In this document: one piece after another, positions 16,401 through 24,918 of the stretch | How positions within the stretch are numbered: the stretch's first letter is position 1 | Layout: each line of letters opens with the position of its first letter | Assembly: GCF_026341825.1 (NCBI RefSeq) | Contig: NZ_JAPENY010000003.1 | Span: forward strand, 2,046,001-2,110,000 | Origin: Streptomyces sp. NBC_00620 | GTDB taxonomy: Bacteria; Actinomycetota; Actinomycetes; Streptomycetales; Streptomycetaceae | DNA length: 64,000 nucleotides | Direction of reading: 5' to 3' | Notes under the pieces: generated by a model | What the model was told of the DNA's origin: nothing | The model's input: the letters and a program-made list of their open reading frames with translations, nothing else | Database searches by the model: none | Translations under genes and position numbers: made by a program

Positions 16401-17540
16401 GCACCCGCACCCCGGCCGAAGAAGCCGGCCCCCGTCACCGCCGGCCTCACCGGCAACCAGCTGCTCAGCCTGCCCGGCGCGGGCAAGGAAGTCCGCCGCT
16501 TCACCTTCGACACCCGCGACAGCGAGACTCCGCTCCGCTACGAGACCGGGGACGCCCTCGGCGTACGCCCCGTCAACTCCCCCGACATCGTCACCGAATG
16601 GCTGGCCGGCACCGGCGTCAACCCAGCGGCCACGGTGGACCTGAACGGCACCGGGGAGGTCCCTCTCCATGAGGCCCTGCTCCGGCATCTCGACATCACC
16701 CGCATCACGCCCGACCTGCTGCGCTTCGTCGCCGAACGCACCCACGACCGCGTGCTGAAGAAGCTGCTGCGCCCCGACAACAAGGACGAACTGGCCAAGT
16801 GGTCCTGGGGCCGCCAGGCCGTCGACGTCATCGCCGAACACCCCGTCCGTGCCTCGGCCCAGGAGTGGGCCGAGGTGCTGAGGCCGCTCCAGCCCCGCCT
16901 GTACTCCATCTCCTCCAGCCCCCTCACCGACCCCCACCTGGTCTCGCTGACGGTCTCCGTCGTCCGGTACGAGAACCCGGACGGACGACCGCGCCAGGGC
17001 GTCTGCTCCCCCTTCCTCGCCGACGCCGCCCCCGGCATCCGCGTGCCGGTCTTCGTCCAGCCCTCGCCGAAGTTCCGGCCGCCCGCCAACCCCGCCACCC
17101 CCATGGTGATGGTGGGTCCCGGCACCGGGATCGCCCCCTTCATCGGCTTCCTCCACGAGCGCCGCGCCCTCGGTCACCGCGCGCCCAACTGGCTGTTCTT
17201 CGGCGAACAGCACCGGGCCAGCGACTTCTACTACGAGGACGAACTGACCGCCCTTCTCGCCGACGGCACCCTCAGCCGGCTGGACACCGCCTTCTCCCGC
17301 GACCAGCGCGCCAAGGTCTACGTCCAGGACCGCATGCGTGAACACGGCCCCCAGTTGTGGTCATGGCTCCAGGACGGCGCGCACTTCTACGTGTGCGGTG
17401 ACGCCTCCCGCATGGCCAAGGACGTCGACCAGGCCCTGCGCAACATCGCCACCGTCCACGGCGGCCTGGACGAGGACGGGGCCGCCGCGTACGTCAAGCA
17501 GCTCGCCGCCGAGAAACGGTACGTCCGCGACGTGTACTGA
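13479..17540 (+). CDS. Assimilatory nitrate reductase fused to a CysJ-type flavoprotein reductase
   Basis: 1353 aa. Residues 1-710 form a NasA-type catalytic unit: [4Fe-4S] ligands Cys12, Cys15, Cys19, Cys52, the molybdopterin domain, and a C-terminal dinucleotide-binding domain (NTGRLQHQWHTLTKTG). A Pro/Ala linker (about 715-820) holds a CysJ-like N-terminal helix. A flavodoxin domain follows (about 820-960; WASQTGNAEEF, STFGDGDAPDN, FGDSSYDDF). An FAD/NADPH module then resembles sulfite reductase alpha: RLYSISSSP (FAD), GPGTGIAPF (NADP), CGDASRMAKDV, and terminal YVRDVY. The fusion should pass NADPH electrons straight to Mo, reducing nitrate to nitrite in the cytoplasm. The GTG start has GAAGGG upstream. 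No nitrite reductase genes are nearby. Confidence 0.9.
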   Translation: MTTTPTQVRTVCSYCGVGCGMVLDIGMGPDGRRTVLKASGDKAHPANFGRLCTKGATTADMLAAPGRLTTALTRPERGAQAEPAPVEAAIAETARRLRAVIDEHGPDAFAFYVSGQMSLEAQYLANKLAKGFVRTNQIESNSRLCMASAGTGYKLSLGADGPPGSYQDFDRADVFFVIGSNMADCHPILFLRMMERVKAGAKLIVVDPRRTATAAKADLFLQIKPGTDLALLNGLLHLLHENGDTDPDFIAAHTEGWEAIPEFLADYPPATVAELTGLAEADIQEAARLIGSAGEWMSLWTMGLNQSTHGTWNTNALVNLHLATGAICRPGSGPFSLTGQPNAMGGREMGYMGPGLPGQRSVLVDEERAFVEELWDLPPGTVRKDGVGQGTVEMFQKMADGDIKACWIICTNPVASVANRKTVIEALERAEFVVAQDVFAETETNAYADVVLPGALWTETEGVLINSERNLTLAQPAVEPPGEAMADWRIIAAVARAMGYEEGFSYDSAEEVFEEIKGAWNPKTGYDLRGVTYERLRSTPVQWPAASTDGPDRNPIRYMDGDGSGFGGPVFPTASGRAVFHARPHIPAAEMPDDDYPYVLNTGRLQHQWHTLTKTGKVAKLNRLNPGPFVELHPGDAAALGIADGDSVEVASRRGRAVLPAVVTDRVRPGCCFAPFHWNDLFGEYLSVNAVTSDAVDPLSFQPEFKVCAVSLTKVAAPVSVVTPASVVVPQPAAPTAGPAGAFGLEPAPPPVLAEHERQYLIGFLAGIDSGAPGVPVLPPGAPFSPEHALWVNGVLAGMYSRAVPTTPAAPAALAAPVREVVVLWASQTGNAEEFAAAAADRLTTTGHKATLLDMDDAHPGNLPTGADVLLITSTFGDGDAPDNGSGFWDALAAPDSPRLDGVRYAVLAFGDSSYDDFCGHGRRVDQRLDELGAVRLTPRTDCEPDYELSATAWLDEVLTALNGAPETTSAPAPAPAPRPKKPAPVTAGLTGNQLLSLPGAGKEVRRFTFDTRDSETPLRYETGDALGVRPVNSPDIVTEWLAGTGVNPAATVDLNGTGEVPLHEALLRHLDITRITPDLLRFVAERTHDRVLKKLLRPDNKDELAKWSWGRQAVDVIAEHPVRASAQEWAEVLRPLQPRLYSISSSPLTDPHLVSLTVSVVRYENPDGRPRQGVCSPFLADAAPGIRVPVFVQPSPKFRPPANPATPMVMVGPGTGIAPFIGFLHERRALGHRAPNWLFFGEQHRASDFYYEDELTALLADGTLSRLDTAFSRDQRAKVYVQDRMREHGPQLWSWLQDGAHFYVCGDASRMAKDVDQALRNIATVHGGLDEDGAAAYVKQLAAEKRYVRDVY

Positions 17541-17623
17541 CCCCGGCCCGCCGGGCCGCCGTGACGCCGCCGGGCCGTGCGCAGTACGGTCGAACGCACG
17601 ACGGAGAGTGGCGGAGGAACTCC

Positions 17624-18592
17624 TTGAGCACGAACGCGGGCGAGACCGGACGCCTCGAGGACGCGGTGCTCACGCGTGCCGCGCAGGCGGGTGATGTGGC
17701 TGCACTGGGTCTGCTCCTTGAACGACACCGGGCAGGTATGCGCGCGGTCGCGGTGAGCATTCTGGGACCGGGACCCGACGTCGACGACGTGGTCCAGGAC
17801 GCGGCCGTGACCGCGCTCCGGCGCGTGGGCGACGTCCGCGACCCGGCGGCCGTGGGCCCATGGCTGCGGATGATCGTGCGCAACGCCGGCCGTTCCCTGC
17901 TGCGAGGCTCCGTCGCCTTCCAGCCGCTCGACGATCTGCACGTGCCCTCCACGGACGCCGGTCCGGAACGGTGGCTGGAGCACCACACGATGCGGGACTG
18001 GATCTGGGAGGCCATCGAAGAGCTTTCCCCCGCGCTGCGACTGCCCCTGGTACTGCGTCACTTCAGCACCCACGTCACTTCCTACGAGCAGATAGCCGAC
18101 GTCTGCGGGGTCCCGGTCGGCACGGTCCGCAGCCGGCTCAGCCAGGGACGGTCCAAGCTGGCGACCGCCCTCGCGTCCACGGCGGACGCCCCGCACGGCG
18201 ACACCGCGCGGCGCACCCGCGCCAGCCGTGTCGAAGCGCACGAGACACTGGCCGCCGCCGAGAGCGGACACTTCGGCGCGCTGCTCACCGAGCGCTGGTC
18301 CCCCGAGGTCGCCCTGCTCAGGGGGAACGACCCGGTGGGCGACAGGAATCGGTTGGTGCACGGAATGGAGTGCGACCTCGAAGCCGGCGTACGGCAGCGT
18401 CTCGCCCATGCCGTGGCCGGGCGGTCGCTCGTCATCTGGGAGATGGACATCCTCAATCCCGCCGACAACCCCGAGCACTGTCCGCCCGAGGTCGCCTGGC
18501 TCATGACCCTGGACGACACCGGCCGCGTACACCGGCTGCGCCTGTTCCACGCCAGGCCGTCGCGGGCCACCAACCCGCTCCTTCCCGTGTGA
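17624..18592 (+). CDS. ECF-type RNA polymerase sigma factor with SnoaL-like C-terminal domain
   Basis: 322 aa from a TTG at 17624, chosen because GGAGG lies six bases upstream; the frame runs back to 17561 without a site. Sigma region 2 covers about residues 15-90 (DVDDVVQDAAVTALRRV, then PWLRMIVRNAGRSLLR). Region 4 covers about 120-175 (SYEQIADVCGVPVGTVRSRL). The remaining 115 residues (AHETLAAAESGHFGALLTE onward) look like a SnoaL-type fold, as in ECF groups that carry such a tail in place of an anti-sigma factor. The tail probably modulates activity. An alpha/beta hydrolase begins 88 bases downstream and may be a target. Confidence 0.88.
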   Translation: MSTNAGETGRLEDAVLTRAAQAGDVAALGLLLERHRAGMRAVAVSILGPGPDVDDVVQDAAVTALRRVGDVRDPAAVGPWLRMIVRNAGRSLLRGSVAFQPLDDLHVPSTDAGPERWLEHHTMRDWIWEAIEELSPALRLPLVLRHFSTHVTSYEQIADVCGVPVGTVRSRLSQGRSKLATALASTADAPHGDTARRTRASRVEAHETLAAAESGHFGALLTERWSPEVALLRGNDPVGDRNRLVHGMECDLEAGVRQRLAHAVAGRSLVIWEMDILNPADNPEHCPPEVAWLMTLDDTGRVHRLRLFHARPSRATNPLLPV

Positions 18593-18680
18593 CGGCCATC
18601 ACACAACTCGGATCGAACTTCGCTCTGCCTCCGGCGTCCTGTCGGTGTCGTTGACACCTGCCGGATACGGAGACACCCAC

Positions 18681-19631
18681 ATGACGACCTCTTTGACCGA
18701 CCCGATCGACCCCACCGACCTGACTGATATGGCTGGTCCAGCCGATCCGCTGGCCGTCGGAACGCACACCGTCGAAGTCGACGGAGTCGTGCAGCGCTAT
18801 CACGTCCACGGCACGGGCCCGGTGTGCGTCGCGCATTCCGGCGGGCCCGGCATTTTCTGGGAGTACCTGCGGATGCCCGCGCTGGAGCGGCATCTGACGG
18901 TCGTCTACCCGGAGCCGATCGGCACCGGAGCCTCCGACCGCCTGCCCTCCCACCCGCACGGCTACACCCGGCCCCGCTACAGCCGGTTCCTCGGTGCGCT
19001 GATCGAGCACCTCGGCGTCCCCGAGGTGCACCTGCTGGGCCATTCGCACGGCGGCTTCGTCGTCCAGTACCACGCCCTGCACTTCCCCGAGCGCGTCGCC
19101 GGGGTGATCCTCTACGAGAGCGCGCCGGTGACCGGCCCCGAACACGGCGCCGAGGCCATGCGCCTGGTGCAGTCGTTCGCCGAGCTCCACTTCGACCACC
19201 CCGAACTCCCCGAGGTCCTGGCGGCGTTCCAGGCCATCCCCACCATCTCCGACGACGCGCAGATGACGGCCGTCGCCAGGGGGATCATCCCCTCGTACTT
19301 CGCCGACTACTGGGGCCGCGAGGAGGAGTTCGCTCCCCTGCGCGCCTCCGTGACGGCCACGCACATCTCCGGCCTGGACGAGGACCTCTCCCCGAATGTC
19401 ATCGACGACCGTGCGGACCTCGGCTCACTCACCGTGCCGACCCTTGTCGTCGTCGGCCGCCACGACGTCATCTGCGGGGTGCGGTGGGCCGAGGAACTGC
19501 ACGAGCTGATCCCCGGATCGGAGCTGCTCATCCTGGAGAACAGCGGGCACTTCGGCCACATCGAGGAACCGGCCGCCTTCTCTCAAGCGGTGACGCGTTT
19601 CGTGACGGCCACGGCACGCGGCACACAGTGA
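18681..19631 (+). CDS. Alpha/beta-fold hydrolase
   Basis: 316 aa from the ATG at 18681 with GGAG at good spacing; a start at 18645 lacks a site. The N-terminus holds a short repeated tract (TDPIDPTDLTD). Catalytic triad: nucleophile Ser in GHSHGG, Asp in VVGRHD and His in ENSGHFGH. The oxyanion motif HSGGPG is as in proline iminopeptidase-like hydrolases. A lid region with aromatic residues lies between strands 6 and 7. It follows the sigma-factor gene and precedes a GNAT gene by 41 bases, so the three may be one unit. The substrate is unknown. Confidence 0.88.
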   Translation: MTTSLTDPIDPTDLTDMAGPADPLAVGTHTVEVDGVVQRYHVHGTGPVCVAHSGGPGIFWEYLRMPALERHLTVVYPEPIGTGASDRLPSHPHGYTRPRYSRFLGALIEHLGVPEVHLLGHSHGGFVVQYHALHFPERVAGVILYESAPVTGPEHGAEAMRLVQSFAELHFDHPELPEVLAAFQAIPTISDDAQMTAVARGIIPSYFADYWGREEEFAPLRASVTATHISGLDEDLSPNVIDDRADLGSLTVPTLVVVGRHDVICGVRWAEELHELIPGSELLILENSGHFGHIEEPAAFSQAVTRFVTATARGTQ

Positions 19632-19672
19632 CCCTCGATTCCTGGAAAGAGAACTGAAAGAGAAACGGATTC

Positions 19673-20524
19673 ATGACTACCGACGTTCAGCCGTCCGTCA
19701 CCGAGCAGTCCGAGGCGGAAGCACTCTTCCGATTCCAGACAGGTGCTCCCGAGACCGTCCGCACCGCACTGGGAATGAGCGCCGCGCGGATAGGCGGCGG
19801 AGTGGTGCTGTCAATGCGCAACGACATCACCCACTTCTGGAGCAAGGCCCTCGGCTTCGGTGTCACCGCACCGATCACCGCCGAGTTGATCAGTGAAGTC
19901 TGCGGCTTCTACCGGGCTGCGCAAACTCCGCAGGCCGTCTTCCAGATCGCACCCGCCTTCCTGCCCGAGGAGTGGCAGGAGACATGCGAACGGGAAGGCA
20001 TCGTCCCGGATTCGTCCTGGGCGAAGCTCGTCTGCCCGACCGACGAGGCTGTCGCCCGTGCCGACGCTCTCGACATCACCCCGGACAGAATCCGCGTCGC
20101 CCCCGTGGAGGCGGAGCAGGCCGCCGAGTGGGGAACGGTCATGATGCGGGCGTTCGGTATGCCGGTCGAGCAGTACGCGGAGATGAGCGCCGCGTCCGCG
20201 ACCCGGCCCGGTTGGCATCCCTTCGCCGCCTGGCTGGACGGGGAACTCGTCGGAACCGGAACCCTGTTCGTCCGCGGTGACACGGCGCAGCTGTTCGCCG
20301 GCGCCGTGCTTCCCCACGCGCGGGGGCGCGGTGGCCAGACCGCTCTGCTGGCCGCCCGGGCCCGAGTGGCACAGAAGCTGGGGTGCCGTCTGCTCATCGC
20401 CGAGACGGGCGCCGAGACCCCGGGGACCCACAACTCGTCCCTGCACAACATGCTCCGCCTCGGCTTCCAAGTGGCCTACGAACGCCGCAACTGGCGCTGG
20501 CGGCTCACGCCCGACGAACGCTGA
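19673..20524 (+). CDS. GNAT-family N-acetyltransferase
   Basis: 283 aa. The C-terminal half carries the acetyl-CoA-binding signature, seen as GAVLPHARGRGGQTALLAAR with the Arg/Gly pyrophosphate loop. LFAGAVLP is beta-4, and NSSLHNMLRLGFQVAYERR closes the domain. The N-terminal 130 residues look like a diverged, inactive GNAT-like domain (FYRAAQTPQAVFQIAPAFL), so this may be a double-GNAT protein. The start has GAAAGAGAAA upstream. It ends in a double hairpin at 20532-20590. The acyl acceptor is unknown. Confidence 0.85.
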   Translation: MTTDVQPSVTEQSEAEALFRFQTGAPETVRTALGMSAARIGGGVVLSMRNDITHFWSKALGFGVTAPITAELISEVCGFYRAAQTPQAVFQIAPAFLPEEWQETCEREGIVPDSSWAKLVCPTDEAVARADALDITPDRIRVAPVEAEQAAEWGTVMMRAFGMPVEQYAEMSAASATRPGWHPFAAWLDGELVGTGTLFVRGDTAQLFAGAVLPHARGRGGQTALLAARARVAQKLGCRLLIAETGAETPGTHNSSLHNMLRLGFQVAYERRNWRWRLTPDER

Positions 20525-20531
20525 GACAGCC

Positions 20532-20560
20532 TGACCGGCCGTCTGGAAGACGGCCGGTCA
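20532..20560. terminator. Terminator hairpin between convergent GNAT and MMPL genes
   Basis: TGACCGGCCGTCT pairs perfectly with AGACGGCCGGTCA (13 bp, GGA loop), starting eight bases after the GNAT stop. A second 9-bp hairpin (GAGTTCAGG/CCTGAACTC) follows at 20564-20590. Together they probably terminate both converging transcripts. Confidence 0.8.
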
Positions 20561-20595
20561 GTCGAGTTCAGGTGCGTCGCGCCTGAACTCAGGTA

Positions 20596-20658
20596 ATTCG
20601 CATCGCTGATCTCAGGTGATTCGCATCGCTGATCTCAGGAAGTTCGCGTCGCGAATTC
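20596..20658. repeat. 23-bp tandem repeat across the 3' end of the MMPL gene
   Basis: ATTCGCATCGCTGATCTCAG begins at 20596 and again at 20619, a 23-bp period with only the last bases differing. A third, partial copy (GTTCGCGTCGC) begins at 20642. The second copy contains the stop codon of the MMPL gene (20635-20637). The period is not a multiple of three, so it does not extend the protein. Confidence 0.75.
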
Positions 20659-22857
20659 CGACTCACGCGTTGGCGCGGCCGCATGTGGGGCGCTTTCGCT
20701 GATTCCGAAGCGCCGGTGGAACTTCCGGAGAGGTCCCGGCGCGTACCAGGCCGTGCGGCCGAGCAGTCGCATCGCGGCAGGCAGCAACACTCCACGTACG
20801 GCGATGGCGTCGATGAGGATCGCCAGACCGCTTCCGAGGCCGAACATCTGCATGAAGCTGACCTTCGCCGTGGCGAACGCGAAGAATCCGACCGCGAGGA
20901 GACAGGCCGCGGCGCTGACGATTCTTCCGGTGTGTCCGAGGCCGTGGACGACGGCGGCCTCGGTGCTCTCACCGGCGTCGTGGAGTTCCTTGATCCTGCT
21001 GGTGACGAACACCTCGTAGTCCATGGACAGACCGAAGGCGATGCAGAAGAGCAATACCGTCATGGAGGTGTCCATCGGCTGGGCGGTGAATCCCAGCACG
21101 GAGCTGAGATGGCCGTCCTGGAATATCCACGTCATCGCGCCGATCGCCGCGGCCAGGCTGATCATGTTCAGGGCCAGCGCACGGATCGGCTGGACGATGC
21201 TTCCGGTGAAGAGGAAAAGGAGGATGAAGGTGGTGACGGCGACCAGTCCTGCGGCAATGGGCAGGCGGCTCGCGATCGATTCCTTGGTGTCGAGCAGTTC
21301 TGCGTCTCCGCCTCCCACCAGGACCTCCTTGGCGCCGGCGGGCGCGTCGACGTCCCGGACCACGCGGACGAGGGACTGGGCGCTGTCCGACTTGGGCGGA
21401 GCGGTGCCGATGACGGTGACCCGCTGTGCGTCGGGGCGGTTCAGGGCCTCGCTCGTCGGGCCAGGGGCCCCCGAGCTTCCCTGTTCGTAGGTGCCTGTCG
21501 CCGCCTCGACCCGAACGACCCCGTTGAGGAGCGACAGCTTCTCCGCGTAGGCGTCCAGGGCCTCGTCACCCACGGCCCCGTCGACCACCACTTGGATGGC
21601 CGCTTCGTCGTCTCCCTCGAAGTCCGCTTGCAGTGCCGTGGACACCTGTCGGCTCGCGGCGTCTTCGGGAAGGACCCGTTCGTCGGGGGTACCGAATGTG
21701 ACGCCCAGGAGCGGGGCCGCGGCGAGCAGCAGCACCGCGAGGACCGGCACGCTGATCAGCACCGGCCGGCGCATCACGGTCCCGGCCAGCCGGCCCCAGA
21801 ACGGTGCCCGCCTGCGATGACGGTCGGCCTTGGGCCAGGGGAGCCTGCCGCTGTTGATGCGATGCCCCAGCAGCATGAGCAGAGCGGGCATCACGAAGAG
21901 GGTGCCGACAGCGGCGATGACGACCACGCCCACGCCGGCATAGGCGAACGAGCGGAGGAAGTACTGCGGGAAGACGAGAAGCGCGGTGAGCGCGACCGCG
22001 ACCGTGCCCGCCGAGAACACGACCGTACGTCCGGCGGTGTGCACCGTCGTCCGGACCGCGTCGGCCACGCTCGTCCCGAGGGCGAGCTGTTCCCGGAAGC
22101 GGCTGATCATCAACAGCGCGTAGTCGATGCCGAGTCCGAGCCCGAGGGCGGTGGTCAGGTTGATCGAGAAGACCGACACGTCGGTGACGCTGCCGAGGAG
22201 AGCGAGTTCCGCGAAGGTCCCGGCGACCGCCACCGTGCCGATGGCGAGCGGCAGCAAGGCCGCGACCACTCCCCCGAACACGATGAGCAGGAGCAGGAGC
22301 GTCACGGGAACGGCGATGACCTCCGCGAGAAGGAGGTCCTGCAGTACCTGCTCCGACAGTTCGGCGCCCACCGCGGTACCGCCACCGGCCCGGACGGTGA
22401 GTCCCTCGTACTGGCCCGCGTACGCGTCGATGATGTCCTGCGCGTGCTCTTCCCGCGTCGATTCATCGCCCTTCACATGCGCGAGGACCATGGCCGAGAG
22501 GCCGTCCCGGGCGAGCAGTGAGTCGCTGTGCGTGTCGAAGTAGGAGACGACGTTGCTGAGTTCGGTCTCCTTGCGCAGCTCGGCCACCAACTGTGCGCCG
22601 TCCTGCTCCACTTCCGGGTCGGTGACGCGCTGTGCGCGACAACTGACCAGCAGCACGAGGTTCGCTTCCCCGCCGAATTTCTCGTCGATGACCCGACTCG
22701 CCCGTGTCGACTGCGAGTCCGGGTCGTCGAAGCCGCCTCCCACGAGTTTCCCGAAAGCGCCCACGCCCACAAAGCTCATCGCAGCGACGAGCACGGAGGC
22801 CACGACGAGCACGATTCCGGGCCGCCGGACCGTCAATTCCGCAACGCGGTCAAACAT
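20635..22857 (-). CDS. MMPL-family RND-type exporter (second)
   Basis: 740 aa, full-length MMPL. The first transmembrane helix (IVLVVASVLVAAMSFVGVGA) is followed by an external loop, then helices with GIDYALLMISRFREQ. A second loop follows, then a second bundle with SMDYEVFVTSRIKEL. Both Asp-Tyr proton-relay motifs are intact. It is a proton-driven exporter of lipids or drugs. The divergent AraC regulator at 23006 is the likely controller, with 148 bases between the starts. It is not a close copy of the MMPL at 3466: loops and tail differ. The stop codon lies inside a tandem repeat. Confidence 0.92.
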   Translation of the reverse strand: MFDRVAELTVRRPGIVLVVASVLVAAMSFVGVGAFGKLVGGGFDDPDSQSTRASRVIDEKFGGEANLVLLVSCRAQRVTDPEVEQDGAQLVAELRKETELSNVVSYFDTHSDSLLARDGLSAMVLAHVKGDESTREEHAQDIIDAYAGQYEGLTVRAGGGTAVGAELSEQVLQDLLLAEVIAVPVTLLLLLIVFGGVVAALLPLAIGTVAVAGTFAELALLGSVTDVSVFSINLTTALGLGLGIDYALLMISRFREQLALGTSVADAVRTTVHTAGRTVVFSAGTVAVALTALLVFPQYFLRSFAYAGVGVVVIAAVGTLFVMPALLMLLGHRINSGRLPWPKADRHRRRAPFWGRLAGTVMRRPVLISVPVLAVLLLAAAPLLGVTFGTPDERVLPEDAASRQVSTALQADFEGDDEAAIQVVVDGAVGDEALDAYAEKLSLLNGVVRVEAATGTYEQGSSGAPGPTSEALNRPDAQRVTVIGTAPPKSDSAQSLVRVVRDVDAPAGAKEVLVGGGDAELLDTKESIASRLPIAAGLVAVTTFILLFLFTGSIVQPIRALALNMISLAAAIGAMTWIFQDGHLSSVLGFTAQPMDTSMTVLLFCIAFGLSMDYEVFVTSRIKELHDAGESTEAAVVHGLGHTGRIVSAAACLLAVGFFAFATAKVSFMQMFGLGSGLAILIDAIAVRGVLLPAAMRLLGRTAWYAPGPLRKFHRRFGISESAPHAAAPTRESEFATRTS

Positions 22858-23005
22858 GTCATTCCTTTCACTGAGGGGGATCCTGATGCGAGGCCGTTCG
22901 GCTGCGCGCAGACAAGACGGAGGACCGGCCTACTAGTTCGGTTCGGGAAACGTGAGCTGGGTCACAGCGTGAGAGGGGCTTTCGGGTCGGCCCATACGAT
23001 GAGGC

Positions 23006-23944
23006 GTGTCTTCCTGGAGCCAAGTTCTGACCCTGTCCTCGGCGAGCGCCTGGGACGAGGTCTTCACCGACCTCCACGGCGCGAGCCGCATCAAAGTCCC
23101 GGACCGCCACGCTCCTTGGAGCGGACGCCTGGAGTGGCAGCGGTCGAAGTCCTACGGTCTCGCCCTCTGCTCCGGCGGCGAGGAAGTGGTCCACAGGGAC
23201 GCCCGGCACATCCGGTCCGATCCCCGGGGCACGTACGAACTGCTCGTACCGCTCGCCGGGACGGCCTGGGTGGAGCAGGGGTCGTCGTCCGGCGAGATCG
23301 GGCCCGGCAGCATGGCGCTGTGCGACATCGACCGCCCGTTGACGTTCGCCCACGGTGCCGAACTCCGGGGGATCTCCTTCTTCATGGCCGGCCAGAACGT
23401 CGCAGGGCGCAGCCCGATCGCAGCCGGGGGGCCGCACATACTCAGCGGCGCCGGCGGACTGGGCCGAGTCGTCCGGCAGTTGACCACCACACTGCACGAG
23501 GAGCGCGAGCAACTCTCCGAGACGACCTTCGACATCGCCTGCGACCGGCTCCTTGACCTGGTGTGTCTGGCCGCGGAGGGCGGCAACGACTCGGCGCCCA
23601 CGGGGCAGCGGGCGACGGTCGAGGCCTCGATCCGACGCTATGTACGCCGGCACGCCTGCGACAGAGACCTGGACGTCGTCGGCATCGCGCGGGCGCTCGG
23701 CTGGTCCGCGCGCTATGTCCAGCAGGTGCTGCAGGCGGCCAACACCACCTCACGCGACCTCATCCGCCGCGAACGGCTGAACGTCGCCCGCACCCGTCTG
23801 GTCAGCGCCAGCTGGTCCACGTACTCGATCGCGGAGATCGCCCATTCCTGCGGCTTCGGCAGTCACGCCTCGTTCGCCACCGCGTTCCGGGAGGAGTTCG
23901 GCACGACGCCTCGCGAGGCCAGACGCAGCGCCCGCGGCGGCTAG
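23006..23944 (+). CDS. AraC-family transcriptional regulator
   Basis: 312 aa from a GTG at 23006. No well-spaced SD is present, so the mRNA may be nearly leaderless. The N-terminal 200 residues resemble the AraC-binding-like beta-barrel of activators such as FeaR (RSKSYGLALCSGGEEVVHRD; GTYELLVPLAG). The C-terminal 100 residues are an AraC double helix-turn-helix (LDVVGIARALGWSARYVQQ; SIAEIAHSCGFGSHASFATA; FGTTPREARR). It is divergent from the MMPL exporter, its most likely target. Its stop overlaps the stop of the convergent gene at 23941 by four bases (CTAG). Confidence 0.92.
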   Translation: MSSWSQVLTLSSASAWDEVFTDLHGASRIKVPDRHAPWSGRLEWQRSKSYGLALCSGGEEVVHRDARHIRSDPRGTYELLVPLAGTAWVEQGSSSGEIGPGSMALCDIDRPLTFAHGAELRGISFFMAGQNVAGRSPIAAGGPHILSGAGGLGRVVRQLTTTLHEEREQLSETTFDIACDRLLDLVCLAAEGGNDSAPTGQRATVEASIRRYVRRHACDRDLDVVGIARALGWSARYVQQVLQAANTTSRDLIRRERLNVARTRLVSASWSTYSIAEIAHSCGFGSHASFATAFREEFGTTPREARRSARGG

Positions 23945-24918
23945 CCGTTTGCCGGGCTGAAGTACCGGCGTGGATTGTCGACCAGCATGGTGGTGAGCTG
24001 CTCCTCGGTGACGCCGGCTCGGCGCAGCGCCGGGAGTACCTCGTCGTGCAGGTGGGTGTGGTGCCAGTTGGGCGCGATCTGCTCGCGTACGCCGGGCGGG
24101 AACCAGTCGATGTGACAGGACGCGTCGTGCGACAGCACCATCCGTTCGGCGAACCCTTCGCGCGCGAGACTCGCGACGGTCGCCACCCGCTCGTCGGCGG
24201 GCAGGAGGATGTCGAGGCCGAAGCGGTCCATTCCGACGTAACTGCCGTTGTCGATGAGCCGGTGCAGATAGTCCAGGTCGGCGGTGTCCCCGCTGTGGCC
24301 GATGACGACCGCCCCGAGGTTCACGCCCTCGCTGCGCAGTACGTCCTGCGCGATGAGCCCCGTACGGGCGCTCGCGCTGGTGTGCACCGTGATCGGAGCG
24401 CCCGTCCGCAAGTGCGCCTGAGCCACCGCTCGCATCACCCGCTCCACACCCGGGGTGAGTTCGCCCTCGATCGCGCACTTCAGGAACGCGGCCCTGATGC
24501 CGGTGTCCGCGATGCCCTCGGTGAGTTCGCGGACGAACAACTCGGTCATGCCCTCGGGGCCGCCGAGCATGGTGCCCGGCCCGTGGTAGCGGAAGAAGTC
24601 GGGGATGTCGGCCAGCGTGTAGAGGCCGGTTGCCGCGACGATGTTGAGGTCGACCTGTTCGTTGACCACGGCGACTCGCGCGACGTTGCGTCCGAGCCCG
24701 ATGACGGTGGGGTCGACGATGGTCGTGACGCCGGTCGCGGCCAGGGACTTGAGCCGGGTCACGGCGTCGCTGACGCGCTCCTGCTCGTCCCAGGTCTCCG
24801 GAAGGCTCTGCCGGAGTTCCTCGCTGAGCACGAAGACGTGCTCGTGCATCAGTACGGCGCCGAGGTCACTCACCGGCACGGGACCGCGGACGGTCTGCAC
24901 CTGCGGGGTCGCGGTCAT
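23941..24918 (-). CDS. Phosphotriesterase-family metal hydrolase (possible lactonase)
   Basis: 325 aa from the ATG at 24918. Binuclear metal ligands of the amidohydrolase fold are visible: HxH in MHEHV, carboxylated Lys in AFLKCAIE, His in VHTSAS and IGHSGD, and Asp in LSHDAS. The family includes phosphotriesterase-like lactonases and phosphotriesterase-homology proteins; lactones or esters are the commonest natural substrates. Its ATG overlaps the stop of the upstream alpha/beta hydrolase (ATGA, 24915-24918), so the two are translationally coupled and probably serve one catabolic or detoxification pathway. The frame stays open upstream, but that is a shadow. Confidence 0.88.
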   Translation of the reverse strand: MTATPQVQTVRGPVPVSDLGAVLMHEHVFVLSEELRQSLPETWDEQERVSDAVTRLKSLAATGVTTIVDPTVIGLGRNVARVAVVNEQVDLNIVAATGLYTLADIPDFFRYHGPGTMLGGPEGMTELFVRELTEGIADTGIRAAFLKCAIEGELTPGVERVMRAVAQAHLRTGAPITVHTSASARTGLIAQDVLRSEGVNLGAVVIGHSGDTADLDYLHRLIDNGSYVGMDRFGLDILLPADERVATVASLAREGFAERMVLSHDASCHIDWFPPGVREQIAPNWHHTHLHDEVLPALRRAGVTEEQLTTMLVDNPRRYFSPANG

